Shown in pieces: positions 1-6,418 of a stretch of 15,320 nucleotides of DNA. Every line of letters starts with the position of its first letter. The stretch's first letter is position 1. The notes under the pieces were generated by a model. That model did no database searches, was not told where the DNA came from, and worked only from the letters and a program-made list of their open reading frames with translations. The stretch lies in NCBI GenBank assembly GCA_947647645.1, contig CANSLE010000024.1:1-15320 (forward strand), read 5' to 3'. This DNA is from an uncultured Microbacterium sp. (GTDB lineage: Bacteria > Actinomycetota > Actinomycetes > Actinomycetales > Microbacteriaceae). The position numbers and the translations under genes are program-made.

Positions 1-356
1 TGACGGCTCGCGGCCTGCCCGCGCAGGCGCCCGTGCAGGTGTGGCTGCACTCCGAGCCGATCCGGCTCGCCGAGGTGGCGACGGGCGCGGACGGCACCGT
101 CGAGCTGTCCGTGATCGTCCCGACGGATGCCGCGCCGGGCGCGCACGAGGTGGTTCTCACCTCGGGCACCCTCGAGCTGCGTCACGCCGTCACGGTCATG
201 ACGGCGGGCGACGGTGCGACGTCCGGGACGGCGGGGTCCGTGGGCGGGGGACTCGCGTCTTCGGGCGGTCAGCTCGCCTGGGGGCTCCTGCTCGGCGGTG
301 CCGTGCTGACGGGTGCGGGGGTGGTGCTCGTCTCCCGCCTGCGTCGCCGGTGGTGA
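1..356 (+). CDS. C-terminal end of a membrane- or wall-anchored surface protein (partial)
   Basis: The open frame enters from outside the window, so only the last ~118 residues are visible. The sequence shows a compact beta-sandwich-like segment (VQVWLHSEPIRLAEV, then GADGTVELSVIVP, then PGAHEVVLTSG), a Gly/Ser/Thr-rich linker, one hydrophobic helix (LAWGLLLGGAVLTGAGVVLV) and a basic tail ending RLRRRW. This order is typical of the end of actinobacterial secreted repeat or adhesin-like proteins: last extracellular domain, flexible wall-spanning linker, membrane anchor, cytoplasmic positive charges. No LPXTG sortase motif is visible before the helix, so anchoring is probably by the helix alone. 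The domain before the linker resembles the 'charge/valve' segment common at the end of such proteins, but the rest of the gene is needed to name the function. A GC-rich hairpin follows 25 bp after the stop. Confidence 0.7.
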   Translation, partial: TARGLPAQAPVQVWLHSEPIRLAEVATGADGTVELSVIVPTDAAPGAHEVVLTSGTLELRHAVTVMTAGDGATSGTAGSVGGGLASSGGQLAWGLLLGGAVLTGAGVVLVSRLRRRW

Positions 357-380
357 GCATCGAGCGCTGAGACCGGACGA

Positions 381-409
381 CGGCGTCGCCCCTGTACGGG
401 GCGGCGCCG
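381..409 (+). terminator. Strong hairpin terminator after the surface-protein gene
   Basis: A 12-bp stem (CGGCGTCGCCCC / GGGGCGGCGCCG, one G-T wobble) closes a 5-nt loop TGTAC. It lies 24 bp after the stop codon and before the gltS promoter. There is no U-tract, which is common for terminators in high-GC actinobacteria. The near-perfect stem makes chance unlikely, but termination itself is inferred. Confidence 0.75.
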
Positions 410-455
410 GGTCACGGGGTGTGTCGTGCGTCTCGTCACGGCTTCCGAGGTGCGC

Positions 456-467
456 CACACTGGGCTC
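456..467 (+). promoter_or_regulatory. Putative leaderless -10 element of the gltS gene
   Basis: The hexamer CACACT (456-461) ends exactly 6 nt before the ATG at 468, with no Shine-Dalgarno sequence between. The same hexamer-6 nt-start layout appears at 4625, 7928 and 11635, suggesting the transcript starts at the initiation codon. No convincing -35 box is seen. Confidence 0.45.
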
Positions 468-1847
468 ATGTTCGGCGAATACTCGGATGCCCAGTGGATC
501 GCGCTCGCTTTCGTCTTCCTCGGGATCACGCTGATCCTGGCGATCGCCGTCCGGCGCTACGTGGGCATCCTGGAGAGGCTCTACATCCCGGCGAGCGTGA
601 TCGCGGGGTTCTTGATCCTCTTTCTGGGCCCGCAGGTGCTCGGCGCCGTCACGGGGACCTGGAGCCTCTTTCCCGATCAGGTGATGGACGTGCTCGTCCG
701 GCTCCCCGGTTTGATGATCAACATCGTCTTCGCCGGCATCATGATCGGGAAGAGCCTTCCCTCGGTGCGGACGATCTGGCGGGAGTCCGCGCCGCACGTG
801 ATCCTCGGGAGCGTCTTCTCGTTCGGCCAGTTCGCCCTCGGAGCACTCGCGGTCGCCTTCATCCTGACGCCCTTCTTCGGGCTGCCGGATGCCGCCGGCT
901 CGATCCTCGAGCTCTCGTTCGCGGGCGGACACGGCACCATCGCCGGCATGGGGGGCCTCCTCGAGGAGGCGGGAGCGCCGGAGGTCATCGACGTCGGTCT
1001 GGGGCTCGCCACGATCAGCATGATCACGGGCGTGGTCGGGGGCTCGCTCCTCGTGAACTACGGCATCCGGCATCCGCGTATCGACGTCGCACGCACGCGT
1101 CCGGTGACGAAGGTCGCCATCGATCTGCGCGACATCCGGCCCAACAGCGGCGACACTCGCGAGAAGGACGTCGGCCTGGGGTCCGTCAGTCGCAGTTTCG
1201 GGGCCATCGCCCTCGCGGTCGCGGTCGGCATCGTCATCCTGGAACTGCTGCGTCTGACCGCGCGTCTGTTCGGATCCGACGTCTTCGACAACTTCCCGCT
1301 CTTCCCGTTCACCGTGATCGGAGGGTTCCTCGTCCAGCTGCTGCTGACGGCGACACACCGTGAAGAGCTCGTCGAACGGCGCACGGTCAATGACATCACC
1401 GGCCTCGCGCTCGACATCCTCATCGCCTCCGCGATCGGCACCATGTCGCTCGCCGCGTTGGGGGCCAACATCCCCAGCCTGGTGATCCTCACGGCGATCG
1501 CGTTCGGGTGGAGCGTTATCGGCATGCTGTGGCTGGGGCCGCGCATCCATCGCGTGGACTGGTTCGAGCACGCCCTCGCCGACTACGGGCAGTCGCAGGG
1601 CAACGTCGCGACCGGCTTCATCCTCGCCGACATGGCCGATCCGGCGCGCGAGACGACCGCGGCGCGCGCCTACGGCTACAAGCAGCTGACCTATGAGCCG
1701 CTGCTCGGAGGCGGCCTGCTCACCGCCTTCAGCGTCCCGGTGATCGTGGAGATCGGATCCGCCTGGTTCGGCGCGATCTGCGTCGTCGTCACGGCGCTGC
1801 TCATCGCATGGGGAATGCTGCGCGCTCGGCGCGTGCCCGCCCGGTAG
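468..1847 (+). CDS. gltS: Sodium/glutamate symporter (GltS family)
   Basis: This 459-residue polytopic membrane protein probably imports glutamate (or a related dicarboxylate) with Na+. The GltS family consists of two inverted halves, each with a re-entrant glycine-rich segment. The first is seen as GGHGTIAGMGGLLEEAG (GGHGT near residues 153-157), and the equivalent second-half segment as GQSQGNVATGFILADMADP. About ten hydrophobic helices flank these, and a hydrophilic central loop (roughly residues 200-240) separates the halves. It is longer than the ~400 residues of the E. coli protein because of that loop and an extended C-terminus, as in other actinobacterial homologues. The ATG at 468 is preferred over an upstream in-frame GTG at 426 because a -10-like hexamer lies 6 nt before it and the first helix begins soon after. 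It stands alone, bounded by a terminator upstream and the terC riboswitch leader downstream. Substrate is inferred from family. Confidence 0.85.
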   Translation: MFGEYSDAQWIALAFVFLGITLILAIAVRRYVGILERLYIPASVIAGFLILFLGPQVLGAVTGTWSLFPDQVMDVLVRLPGLMINIVFAGIMIGKSLPSVRTIWRESAPHVILGSVFSFGQFALGALAVAFILTPFFGLPDAAGSILELSFAGGHGTIAGMGGLLEEAGAPEVIDVGLGLATISMITGVVGGSLLVNYGIRHPRIDVARTRPVTKVAIDLRDIRPNSGDTREKDVGLGSVSRSFGAIALAVAVGIVILELLRLTARLFGSDVFDNFPLFPFTVIGGFLVQLLLTATHREELVERRTVNDITGLALDILIASAIGTMSLAALGANIPSLVILTAIAFGWSVIGMLWLGPRIHRVDWFEHALADYGQSQGNVATGFILADMADPARETTAARAYGYKQLTYEPLLGGGLLTAFSVPVIVEIGSAWFGAICVVVTALLIAWGMLRARRVPAR

Positions 1848-1901
1848 CGTCATGCGACTCGCCATCCGGTCCCCTCTCAGCTTCGCGCCCCCGGAGTGCC
1901 C

Positions 1902-1907
1902 TAATGT
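1902..1907 (+). promoter_or_regulatory. -10 box of the riboswitch-terC transcript
   Basis: TAATGT at 1902-1907 is a good actinobacterial -10 element. It places the start of transcription at about 1913-1915, right at the 5' edge of the riboswitch. The -35 region is not obvious (ttcgcg at 1882 is too close). Confidence 0.55.
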
Positions 1908-1913
1908 GACACC

Positions 1914-2009
1914 AGTCCAGGGGGAGTACTCCGAGACGGACGGTTCGTCAATACGGTCGCGACGCGGCCCGGACCGCCCGGTCCCGATGCGGGATGGAGG
2001 AGACTCTGG
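1914..2009 (+). promoter_or_regulatory. yybP-ykoY (manganese) riboswitch aptamer upstream of terC
   Basis: The leader contains the two hallmark conserved stretches of this aptamer in the right order: GGGGAGTA at 1921-1928 (first metal-binding loop) and CGTCAATACG at 1946-1955 (second loop). A short closing helix pairs CCAG (1917-1920) with CTGG (2006-2009), preceded on the 3' side by the usual GAC. A variable arm GGACC-GCCC-GGTCC (1971-1984) fills the middle. In this class Mn2+ docks the two loops and turns on expression of Mn exporters, very often TerC/Alx proteins, which is exactly the downstream gene. The expression platform is 2010-2045; a TTCT/AGAA mini-hairpin there could hide the GGGAGA ribosome binding site (2035-2040), so translational control is possible but inferred. 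Confidence 0.8.
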
Positions 2010-2045
2010 CGTCGACCTCGTCACGCCATTCTTCGGGAGAACCTT

Positions 2046-3050
2046 GTGAACATCACGCCGCTCGTGTGGATCATCACGATCGCCGTCACCATCGCCTTCT
2101 TCGTGTGGGAGTTCTTCGCGCACGTGCGCAAACCCCACGAACCGACGGTGGGCGAGTCGGCTCGCTGGTCGGCCTTCTACATCGGTCTCGCGCTGCTGTT
2201 CGGAGTGGGTGTCGGGCTGGTCTCGGGGTGGGGATACGGCGGCGAGTACTTCGCCGGATACCTCACCGAGAAGGCCCTGTCGATCGACAACCTGTTCGTC
2301 TTCCTCATCGTGATGACCGGTTTCGCGGTGCCGAAGATGTACCAGCAGAAGGTGCTGATGATCGGCATCGTGATCGCCCTGATCATGCGCGGGGCGTTCA
2401 TCGCCGTCGGTGCGGCCCTCATCGAGAACTTCGCGTCGGTCTTCTACCTGTTCGGCGCCCTGCTGCTCTTCCTCGCCTACCGTCAGGCCTTCGCGCACGG
2501 TGAGTCCGACCCGGCCGACGGCAGGTTCATGCGTTTCGTCCGCCGCGTGCTGCCGGTGAGCGACGAGTACAACGGCGACAAGCTGACCGTGCAGAAGGAC
2601 GGTCGCCGCTTCGCCACCCCGATGCTGCTGGTGATCGTCGCGATCGGCTTCATCGACCTCGTGTTCGCCGTCGACTCGATCCCCGCGATCTTCGGCCTCA
2701 CGCAGGAGGCGTACCTCGTCTTCACGGCGAACGCGTTCGCGCTGATGGGCCTGCGCCAGCTGTACTTCCTCATCGGCGGGCTGCTCGAGCGCCTCGTCTA
2801 CCTGGCCCAGGGTCTTGCCGTGATCCTCGCCTTCATCGGTGTGAAGCTCCTCATCCACGCGCTCCACAAGAACGAGCTGCCGTTCATCAACGGCGGCGAG
2901 CACGTCACGATCATCCCCGAGATCCCGATCTGGCTGTCGCTGCTGTTCATCCTGGCCACCGTCGCGGTCGCGACCATCGCGAGTCTCGTCAAGACGAGGA
3001 GGGATGCCCGCTCCGACGTTCTGCCCGCCGATCGTGGGGATGCCCGCTGA
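2046..3050 (+). CDS. TerC/Alx-family integral membrane protein, probable Mn2+ exporter
   Basis: A 334-residue multi-helix membrane protein of the TerC family. Both family hallmarks are visible: EKALSIDNLFVFLIVMTGF (Asp near residue 81) and IDLVFAVDSIPAIFGLT (Asp near residues 204 and 210). These acidic intramembrane positions are thought to coordinate the cation in Alx/MeeF-type proteins. Some TerC proteins export Mn2+, including metal loading of secreted enzymes, and the Mn-riboswitch leader supports that role here over tellurite resistance. The start is GTG at 2046 with GGGAGA 5 nt upstream. About seven to nine helices are seen, with a charged cytoplasmic loop around residues 150-190 and a basic C-terminal tail. 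Its stop codon is inside the left arm of a terminator hairpin, so it is monocistronic. Confidence 0.9.
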   Translation: MNITPLVWIITIAVTIAFFVWEFFAHVRKPHEPTVGESARWSAFYIGLALLFGVGVGLVSGWGYGGEYFAGYLTEKALSIDNLFVFLIVMTGFAVPKMYQQKVLMIGIVIALIMRGAFIAVGAALIENFASVFYLFGALLLFLAYRQAFAHGESDPADGRFMRFVRRVLPVSDEYNGDKLTVQKDGRRFATPMLLVIVAIGFIDLVFAVDSIPAIFGLTQEAYLVFTANAFALMGLRQLYFLIGGLLERLVYLAQGLAVILAFIGVKLLIHALHKNELPFINGGEHVTIIPEIPIWLSLLFILATVAVATIASLVKTRRDARSDVLPADRGDAR

Positions 3051-3070
3051 TCGCCCGCTGAGGGGCGATC
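3049..3070 (+). terminator. Terminator hairpin overlapping the terC stop codon
   Basis: GATCGCCC (3049-3056) and GGGCGATC (3063-3070) form a perfect 8-bp stem with a 6-nt loop. The left arm includes the last bases of the terC stop codon. There is no U-tract. Confidence 0.6.
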
Positions 3071-3201
3071 TCGCCGTGGCACATCGCCCTCGTCCTCCTC
3101 TTCGTGCTCGTCGGCGCGTGTTCGCCGGGACCTCCATCGCTCCGGCCGTGGCGCCGGTGCTCGACGGGGTCGCGGCAGGGGCTCGCGCCGGGATCACGTG
3201 A
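3065..3201 (+). pseudogene. Decayed fragment resembling the DUF21 region of a CNNM/hemolysin-like protein
   Basis: Two reading frames together look like pieces of one membrane protein. From about 3068 one frame reads ISPWHIALVLLFVLVG, a typical first helix of actinobacterial TlyC/CNNM 'hemolysin family' transporters. A second frame from about 3118 reads VFAGTSIAPAVAPVLDG, combining the motif that follows that helix (family: VFAGTEIAL) with one from later in DUF21 (family: STIAPAVAPVLEG type). No start codon or intact frame joins them. The simplest reading is a gene lost by internal deletion and frameshift, leaving ~135 bp between terC and the CGNR gene. Family likeness is from memory of typical sequences, so this is a moderate call; a chance resemblance is possible. 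Confidence 0.4.
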
Positions 3202-3721
3202 GGCGATCGCGGTACCGCCGCATCTTGCTCCGCGCGCCGCAGGTGTTCATGTCGCACCAGGTCCGCGTCTGTGATCGCGAACTGTCGTAGAACACCCATC
3301 GGCACTCGTCGGAGGCGCAGGTCCTGAGCCGTCGCCCCGACCCGGACAGGCCGTGGAGCAACAGCGCCCCGACCGCGGCTGCTGCCGGCGAGTGCTCGTG
3401 TGTCGCCGGCGGCGTCAGTGCGAGCTGACCGTCGTCGTCGATCGAGGGACTCCCGCAACATACGTGCGCGAGTCGGTTCAGCTCGGACCGTGCTGCCGGG
3501 TCGGTGCGGTCGGTGAGGAACGCGCGAACGACCTCGCGGGCGTCGCGCAGCGCGGCGAGTCGCTCGGGGGTGATCGCACCGTCCCATCCGTGCTCGACGA
3601 GCCACTCTCGCCCGGATTCCGCGGTCGCGAGCGCGTCGGTGTGGTGCAGCAGGGTCGCGCTGTTGCAGAACTCCTCGACAGGGCGGAGTTCCACCGGGAC
3701 CGCGGACGGCACGGCGGTCAT
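3194..3721 (-). CDS. CGNR zinc-finger protein (ABATE/DUF1470 type), probable regulator
   Basis: A 175-residue protein with the two-part architecture of this family: an N-terminal alpha-helical ABATE-like domain (EFCNSATLLHHTDALATAESGREWL onward) and a C-terminal zinc finger. The finger shows CASDECRWVFYDSS and TWCDMNTCGARSKMRRYRDR, giving Cys135, Cys140, Cys156 and Cys161. The signature normally reads CGNR; here it is CGAR, so the conserved Asn is replaced by Ala. CGNR proteins are thought to be nucleic-acid-binding regulators, often next to metabolic genes. The ATG at 3721 overlaps the stop of the upstream hydrolase gene (ATGA), so the two are translationally coupled and form one operon. It probably acts on its own promoter dyad near 4547-4575, an inference from position. 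The gene ends against the DUF21-like remnant; no clear terminator is seen. Confidence 0.85.
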   Translation of the reverse strand: MTAVPSAVPVELRPVEEFCNSATLLHHTDALATAESGREWLVEHGWDGAITPERLAALRDAREVVRAFLTDRTDPAARSELNRLAHVCCGSPSIDDDGQLALTPPATHEHSPAAAAVGALLLHGLSGSGRRLRTCASDECRWVFYDSSRSQTRTWCDMNTCGARSKMRRYRDRLT

Positions 3722-4530
3722 GCGTCCAGCAGCCGGAGGAGTTCGCCGGGTTGGTCCTCCGGGACCATGTGTCCGGCTCCGTCGATGATCGAGAACCGTG
3801 TGTGATCGGGAAGCGCCGTGACGAGTCGCCGGGCGTAGTCGAGGTCGAGCCACGCATCGTCCTCGCCCCAGATCACGTGGAGCGGGATGTCCAGCAGTCG
3901 CAGTCTGTCCTGCAGCTCGTCGGTGTCGTCCTCGCCGCCCTGGGCGTACTGCCGGTAGAACGCGCGCGCCCCTTCGACGCCCGCCCACTGGCCCGTGTAC
4001 GCGGCCAGGGCCTCCGCGCGCAGGCCGAGGTGGCTGCCCGATCTGATCTTGGCGTCGATCAGGGCGGCGCTCGCCCAGTCGGGGAGCGACGCGAAAACAC
4101 CGGGGTGCTGGTGGATGGTCTGGAAGAACCCGCCGGCACCCCAGCCGCTCACGGTGGCGGCGTCGATGAGGGTGAGCGACTCGAACGTCACGTCGTGGAG
4201 GAGGGTCGCGCGCAGCGCCACCGCGCCGCCGACGTCGTGCGCCACGACCCGAGGTGAGGAGACACCCCAGTGCTCGAGGAGCGCGACGAAGATCGTCGCC
4301 TGCTTCCGCAGGCTCACGTCCGGCGCGGTGCGGGTCGATTGCCCGAACCCGAGCATGTCCCAGATGTAGACCCGGTGATGACGGGCGAGCACCGGGACGA
4401 TGTCACGCCAGATGTACGACGAGAAGGGCGTGCCGTGCAAGAGGACCAGCGGGGGGCCGTCGCCGAGCACGTTCCACCGCACCGTGCCGTCGCCGACCTC
4501 GAACCGTTCCGGGAGTGTCCAAACGCTCAC
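3718..4530 (-). CDS. Alpha/beta-fold hydrolase with Asp nucleophile
   Basis: A 270-residue single-domain hydrolase, cytoplasmic, with no signal peptide. The oxyanion-hole strand LVLLHGTPFSSYIW is at residues 28-41. The nucleophile elbow is VVAHDVGGAVALR with Asp99 as predicted nucleophile. The acid is in WGEDDAWLD (Asp224/225) and the base is His254 in GAGHMVPED. An Asp nucleophile points to the epoxide hydrolase / dehalogenase branch rather than Ser esterases. However the halide-binding Trp that follows the Asp in haloalkane dehalogenases is Val here, so true dehalogenase activity is doubtful. The substrate is unknown. The GTG at 4530 is preferred because GAGAGGG lies 6 nt before it; an in-frame ATG at 4557 lies within or next to the promoter. 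First gene of an operon with the CGNR regulator. Confidence 0.85.
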   Translation of the reverse strand: MSVWTLPERFEVGDGTVRWNVLGDGPPLVLLHGTPFSSYIWRDIVPVLARHHRVYIWDMLGFGQSTRTAPDVSLRKQATIFVALLEHWGVSSPRVVAHDVGGAVALRATLLHDVTFESLTLIDAATVSGWGAGGFFQTIHQHPGVFASLPDWASAALIDAKIRSGSHLGLRAEALAAYTGQWAGVEGARAFYRQYAQGGEDDTDELQDRLRLLDIPLHVIWGEDDAWLDLDYARRLVTALPDHTRFSIIDGAGHMVPEDQPGELLRLLDA

Positions 4531-4546
4531 AGGGAGCCCTCTCGTC

Positions 4547-4583
4547 GTTACCAGCATTGTCCGTAAGACGGTAACACGTGGAA
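4547..4583 (-). promoter_or_regulatory. Promoter and palindromic operator of the hydrolase-CGNR operon
   Basis: Reading the minus strand, TTCCAC (4583-4578) and GACAAT (4561-4556) form a plausible -35/-10 pair with a 16-bp spacer. Overlaid on it are two dyads: CCGT-AAG-ACGG (4561-4571) and a wider pair GTTACC (4547-4552) / GGTAAC (4570-4575). Dyads covering the spacer, -10 and start site are expected for a repressor site. The CGNR protein of this operon is the nearest candidate binder, by inference. Confidence 0.55.
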
Positions 4584-4624
4584 GGAATGCGGAGGCGGTT
4601 CCCGACGGGGACACCTCGGTTTGA

Positions 4625-4636
4625 CATCATGGGCGC
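4625..4636 (+). promoter_or_regulatory. Putative leaderless promoter of the GNAT gene
   Basis: CATCAT (4625-4630) resembles a -10 box and ends 6 nt before the ATG at 4637, with CCGACG 17 bp further upstream as a weak -35. No Shine-Dalgarno sequence precedes the start, so the transcript is probably leaderless. Confidence 0.45.
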
Positions 4637-5512
4637 ATGATCAGGTCCGCCGCGCCCTCAGATCTGCGCGTGCGCCCGGCATCCCTCGATGACGCCCGCG
4701 GCATCGCCGAGGTGCACGTGCAGGCCTGGCGCGAGGCGTACGCGCCTCAGCTCCCTGACGAGTTCCTCCGCGGCTTGAGGGTCGAGCCGCGGGTGGACCG
4801 GTGGGCGGCGATCATCGCCGACGACGTCACCGACGTGCACGTCGCCGAGAGCGGCGGGCGCATCGTCGGCTGGGCGACCGCCGGTGACGGCCGCGACGAC
4901 GACCGCCCCGTGCGTCGCGAGCTCGAGGGCATCTATGTGCTCGCCGAGCTGTACGGCACGGGCGCCGGCGCGCTCCTTCTGGATGCCGCGGTCGGCGCGG
5001 ACGATGCCTACCTCTGGATGATGGACGACAACCCGCGCGCCGAGGCGTTCTACCGCCGCAGCGGGTTCGTCCGCGACGGCGTCGAGCGGGATCGGCCGCT
5101 GGCAGGACATCCGATGCATATCGCGCGCCTCGTGCGTCACGGCGCGGCGTCGCGATGGGCCGCAGTGAAGGATGCCGAGGTGGCGCTGCTCGACCCGGAG
5201 GTGCGTCGCGATCCCGCGAGAGTGAGCGCGCTTCTGCACCCCGCCTTCGCCGAGATCGGCCGTTCGGGCGCCCTGTGGACGCGGGAGCAGGTCGTCGCCG
5301 CGCTCGCCGACGAGGTCGGACGGCCCCAGCCGACGACGGATCAGTGGGAGTTCCGCCAGCAGGGGCCCGACCTCGTGCTCGTCACGTACCGGATCACCAC
5401 GTCCTCGGGACGCAGCCGCCACTCGTCCCTCTGGGACATCGCCGCCGCAACGCCGTGCCTGCGGTTCCACCAGGGGACCGTCGTCCCGCCCGACGGGGAT
5501 GCCACTCAGTAG
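4637..5512 (+). CDS. GNAT N-acetyltransferase fused to an NTF2-like (DUF4440-type) domain
   Basis: A 291-residue two-domain protein. Residues 11-166 are a GNAT acetyltransferase: RVRPASLDDARGIAEVHVQAWREAY is the usual first strand and helices, ELEGIYVLAELYGTGAGALLLDAA carries the acetyl-CoA pyrophosphate-binding loop (GTGAG, ~108-111), and DDNPRAEAFYRRSGF is the classic motif-B helix. Residues ~176-283 resemble an NTF2-like DUF4440 domain: DPEVRRDPARVSALLHPAFAEIGRSGALWTREQ, then LVTYR, RHSSLWD and LRFHQGT. DUF4440 proteins are usually stand-alone small-molecule-binding or enzyme-like folds, so the fusion suggests the second domain supplies or senses the acetyl acceptor. The acceptor is unknown. 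The gene is divergent from the hydrolase operon and convergent with the GntR gene. One frame runs through both domains without a break, so the fusion is genuine in the sequence. Confidence 0.85.
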   Translation: MIRSAAPSDLRVRPASLDDARGIAEVHVQAWREAYAPQLPDEFLRGLRVEPRVDRWAAIIADDVTDVHVAESGGRIVGWATAGDGRDDDRPVRRELEGIYVLAELYGTGAGALLLDAAVGADDAYLWMMDDNPRAEAFYRRSGFVRDGVERDRPLAGHPMHIARLVRHGAASRWAAVKDAEVALLDPEVRRDPARVSALLHPAFAEIGRSGALWTREQVVAALADEVGRPQPTTDQWEFRQQGPDLVLVTYRITTSSGRSRHSSLWDIAAATPCLRFHQGTVVPPDGDATQ

Positions 5513-5548
5513 CGGGCCGAGAAGCCTTCCCGTTGCCCGCGGGGTGCG

Positions 5549-6301
5549 TCAGAGTGCTGGCGCGGCGGGGAGGCCGAACAGCACGGATGCCGCGCGGCGG
5601 ATGTGTTCCTCGGCGAGGTCCGCGGCGCGGTCGGCGTCGCCGGAGTCGATCGCCGTGTAGATCGCTCGGTGCTCGCGTCGCAGACGCTGCGCCTCGTCCG
5701 GCCACTCCTCGGTGCGCTCGGCGGCGCGGAGGATCGGCACCTTCATCGCGCTGCGGATCGCGGCGGTCAGCGCCGCCGACAGCGCGCTGCCCGAGGCCTC
5801 GGCGATCGCCAGGTGGAACTGGGTGTCGGCCTCGTTGAACGAGTCGCGGGACGAGTGCGGCTGATCCATGCGGTCGAGTGCACTGATCAGGGTCGCCCGC
5901 GCGTCATCATCGAGGCGGCGTGCAGCGGATGCCGCACTCGCGCGCTCGAGCACGACGCGCGCGTCGGTGACGTCCTGGATGGTGAAGTTCGACAGGGCGA
6001 CATGCAGGCGGAGGAAACGCGTGAGTGCATCCCGGGGGAGGGCGGCGACGAACGTCCCCGCCGAGGCCCCGGCTCCGGGCTGCGACCGCAGCACCCCCTG
6101 GGCCTCCAGCACCCGCACGGCCTCACGAACACCGGCGCGGCTGACCTCGAGGCTGGCCGACAGCTCGCGCTCGGGCGGAAGGACGTCGCCGACCTGGAGT
6201 GCGCCGGACAGGATCCGGTCCTCGATCGCCTCGATCACCAGTTCGTGGGCGCGCGCCTTCTTCACCGGTCTCCACGGCGATGCCGCTCTGTCGCCCGTCA
6301 T
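5549..6301 (-). CDS. lldR: GntR/FadR-family regulator, probable lactate-responsive LldR
   Basis: A 250-residue regulator with an N-terminal winged helix (residues ~14-86; PPERELSASLEVSRAGVREAVRVLEAQGVL) and a C-terminal all-helical FCD effector domain. The FCD metal-site ligands are all present: Asp159 and His163 in EADTQFHLAIAEASGS, His211 in REHRAIYTAIDSGD, and His233 in AEEHIRRA. LldR-type proteins of this family bind lactate at that site and release DNA. It is divergent from lldD and the shared 117-bp gap holds a perfect GGTCAGACC-type palindrome, so it most likely represses lldD and perhaps itself (a TAGGCT -10-like box on the minus strand is at 6340-6335). The ATG at 6301 is the first in frame; its Shine-Dalgarno (GAAAGG) is rather distant, so a slightly later start is possible. 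Confidence 0.88.
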   Translation of the reverse strand: MTGDRAASPWRPVKKARAHELVIEAIEDRILSGALQVGDVLPPERELSASLEVSRAGVREAVRVLEAQGVLRSQPGAGASAGTFVAALPRDALTRFLRLHVALSNFTIQDVTDARVVLERASAASAARRLDDDARATLISALDRMDQPHSSRDSFNEADTQFHLAIAEASGSALSAALTAAIRSAMKVPILRAAERTEEWPDEAQRLRREHRAIYTAIDSGDADRAADLAEEHIRRAASVLFGLPAAPAL

Positions 6302-6329
6302 CGCAGATTGCGCCGCCTTTCATCCCCGC

Positions 6330-6358
6330 TTGACAGCCTAGGGCGCGTGGAATACCGT
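6330..6358 (+). promoter_or_regulatory. Sigma-70-type promoter of lldD
   Basis: TTGACA (6330-6335) and TACCGT (6353-6358) are separated by an ideal 17 bp. The -35 is a perfect consensus match, the best promoter in the window. Transcription is expected near 6365, inside the operator. Confidence 0.8.
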
Positions 6359-6363
6359 GCGCT

Positions 6364-6378
6364 AGAGGTCAGACCTCT
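6364..6378 (+). promoter_or_regulatory. LldR-type operator at the lldD transcription start
   Basis: AGAGGTC-A-GACCTCT is a perfect 15-bp palindrome whose core GGTCAGACC fits the TNGGTNNNACCNA pattern of FadR-subfamily GntR regulators such as LldR. It begins 5 bp after the -10 box and covers +1, the expected place for repression by the adjacent regulator. Confidence 0.75.
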
Positions 6379-6418
6379 CCATAGTCGTGCATCGCCGCAT
6401 TCTCCGAAAGGCTCGTTC

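Noticed and set aside
3722..3988. N-terminal extension of the CGNR protein
   Set aside because: It overlaps the hydrolase coding sequence in another frame, and the ATGA overlap at 3718-3721 gives a natural coupled start.
3718..4530. Haloalkane dehalogenase
   Set aside because: The Asp nucleophile fits, but the halide-stabilising Trp next to it is Val, so only a general hydrolase call is supported.
5603..6418. N-terminal extension of lldD through the GntR gene
   Set aside because: It is antisense to the lldR-like gene and crosses the lldD promoter and operator; the ATG at 6419 has a good ribosome binding site and matches family length.
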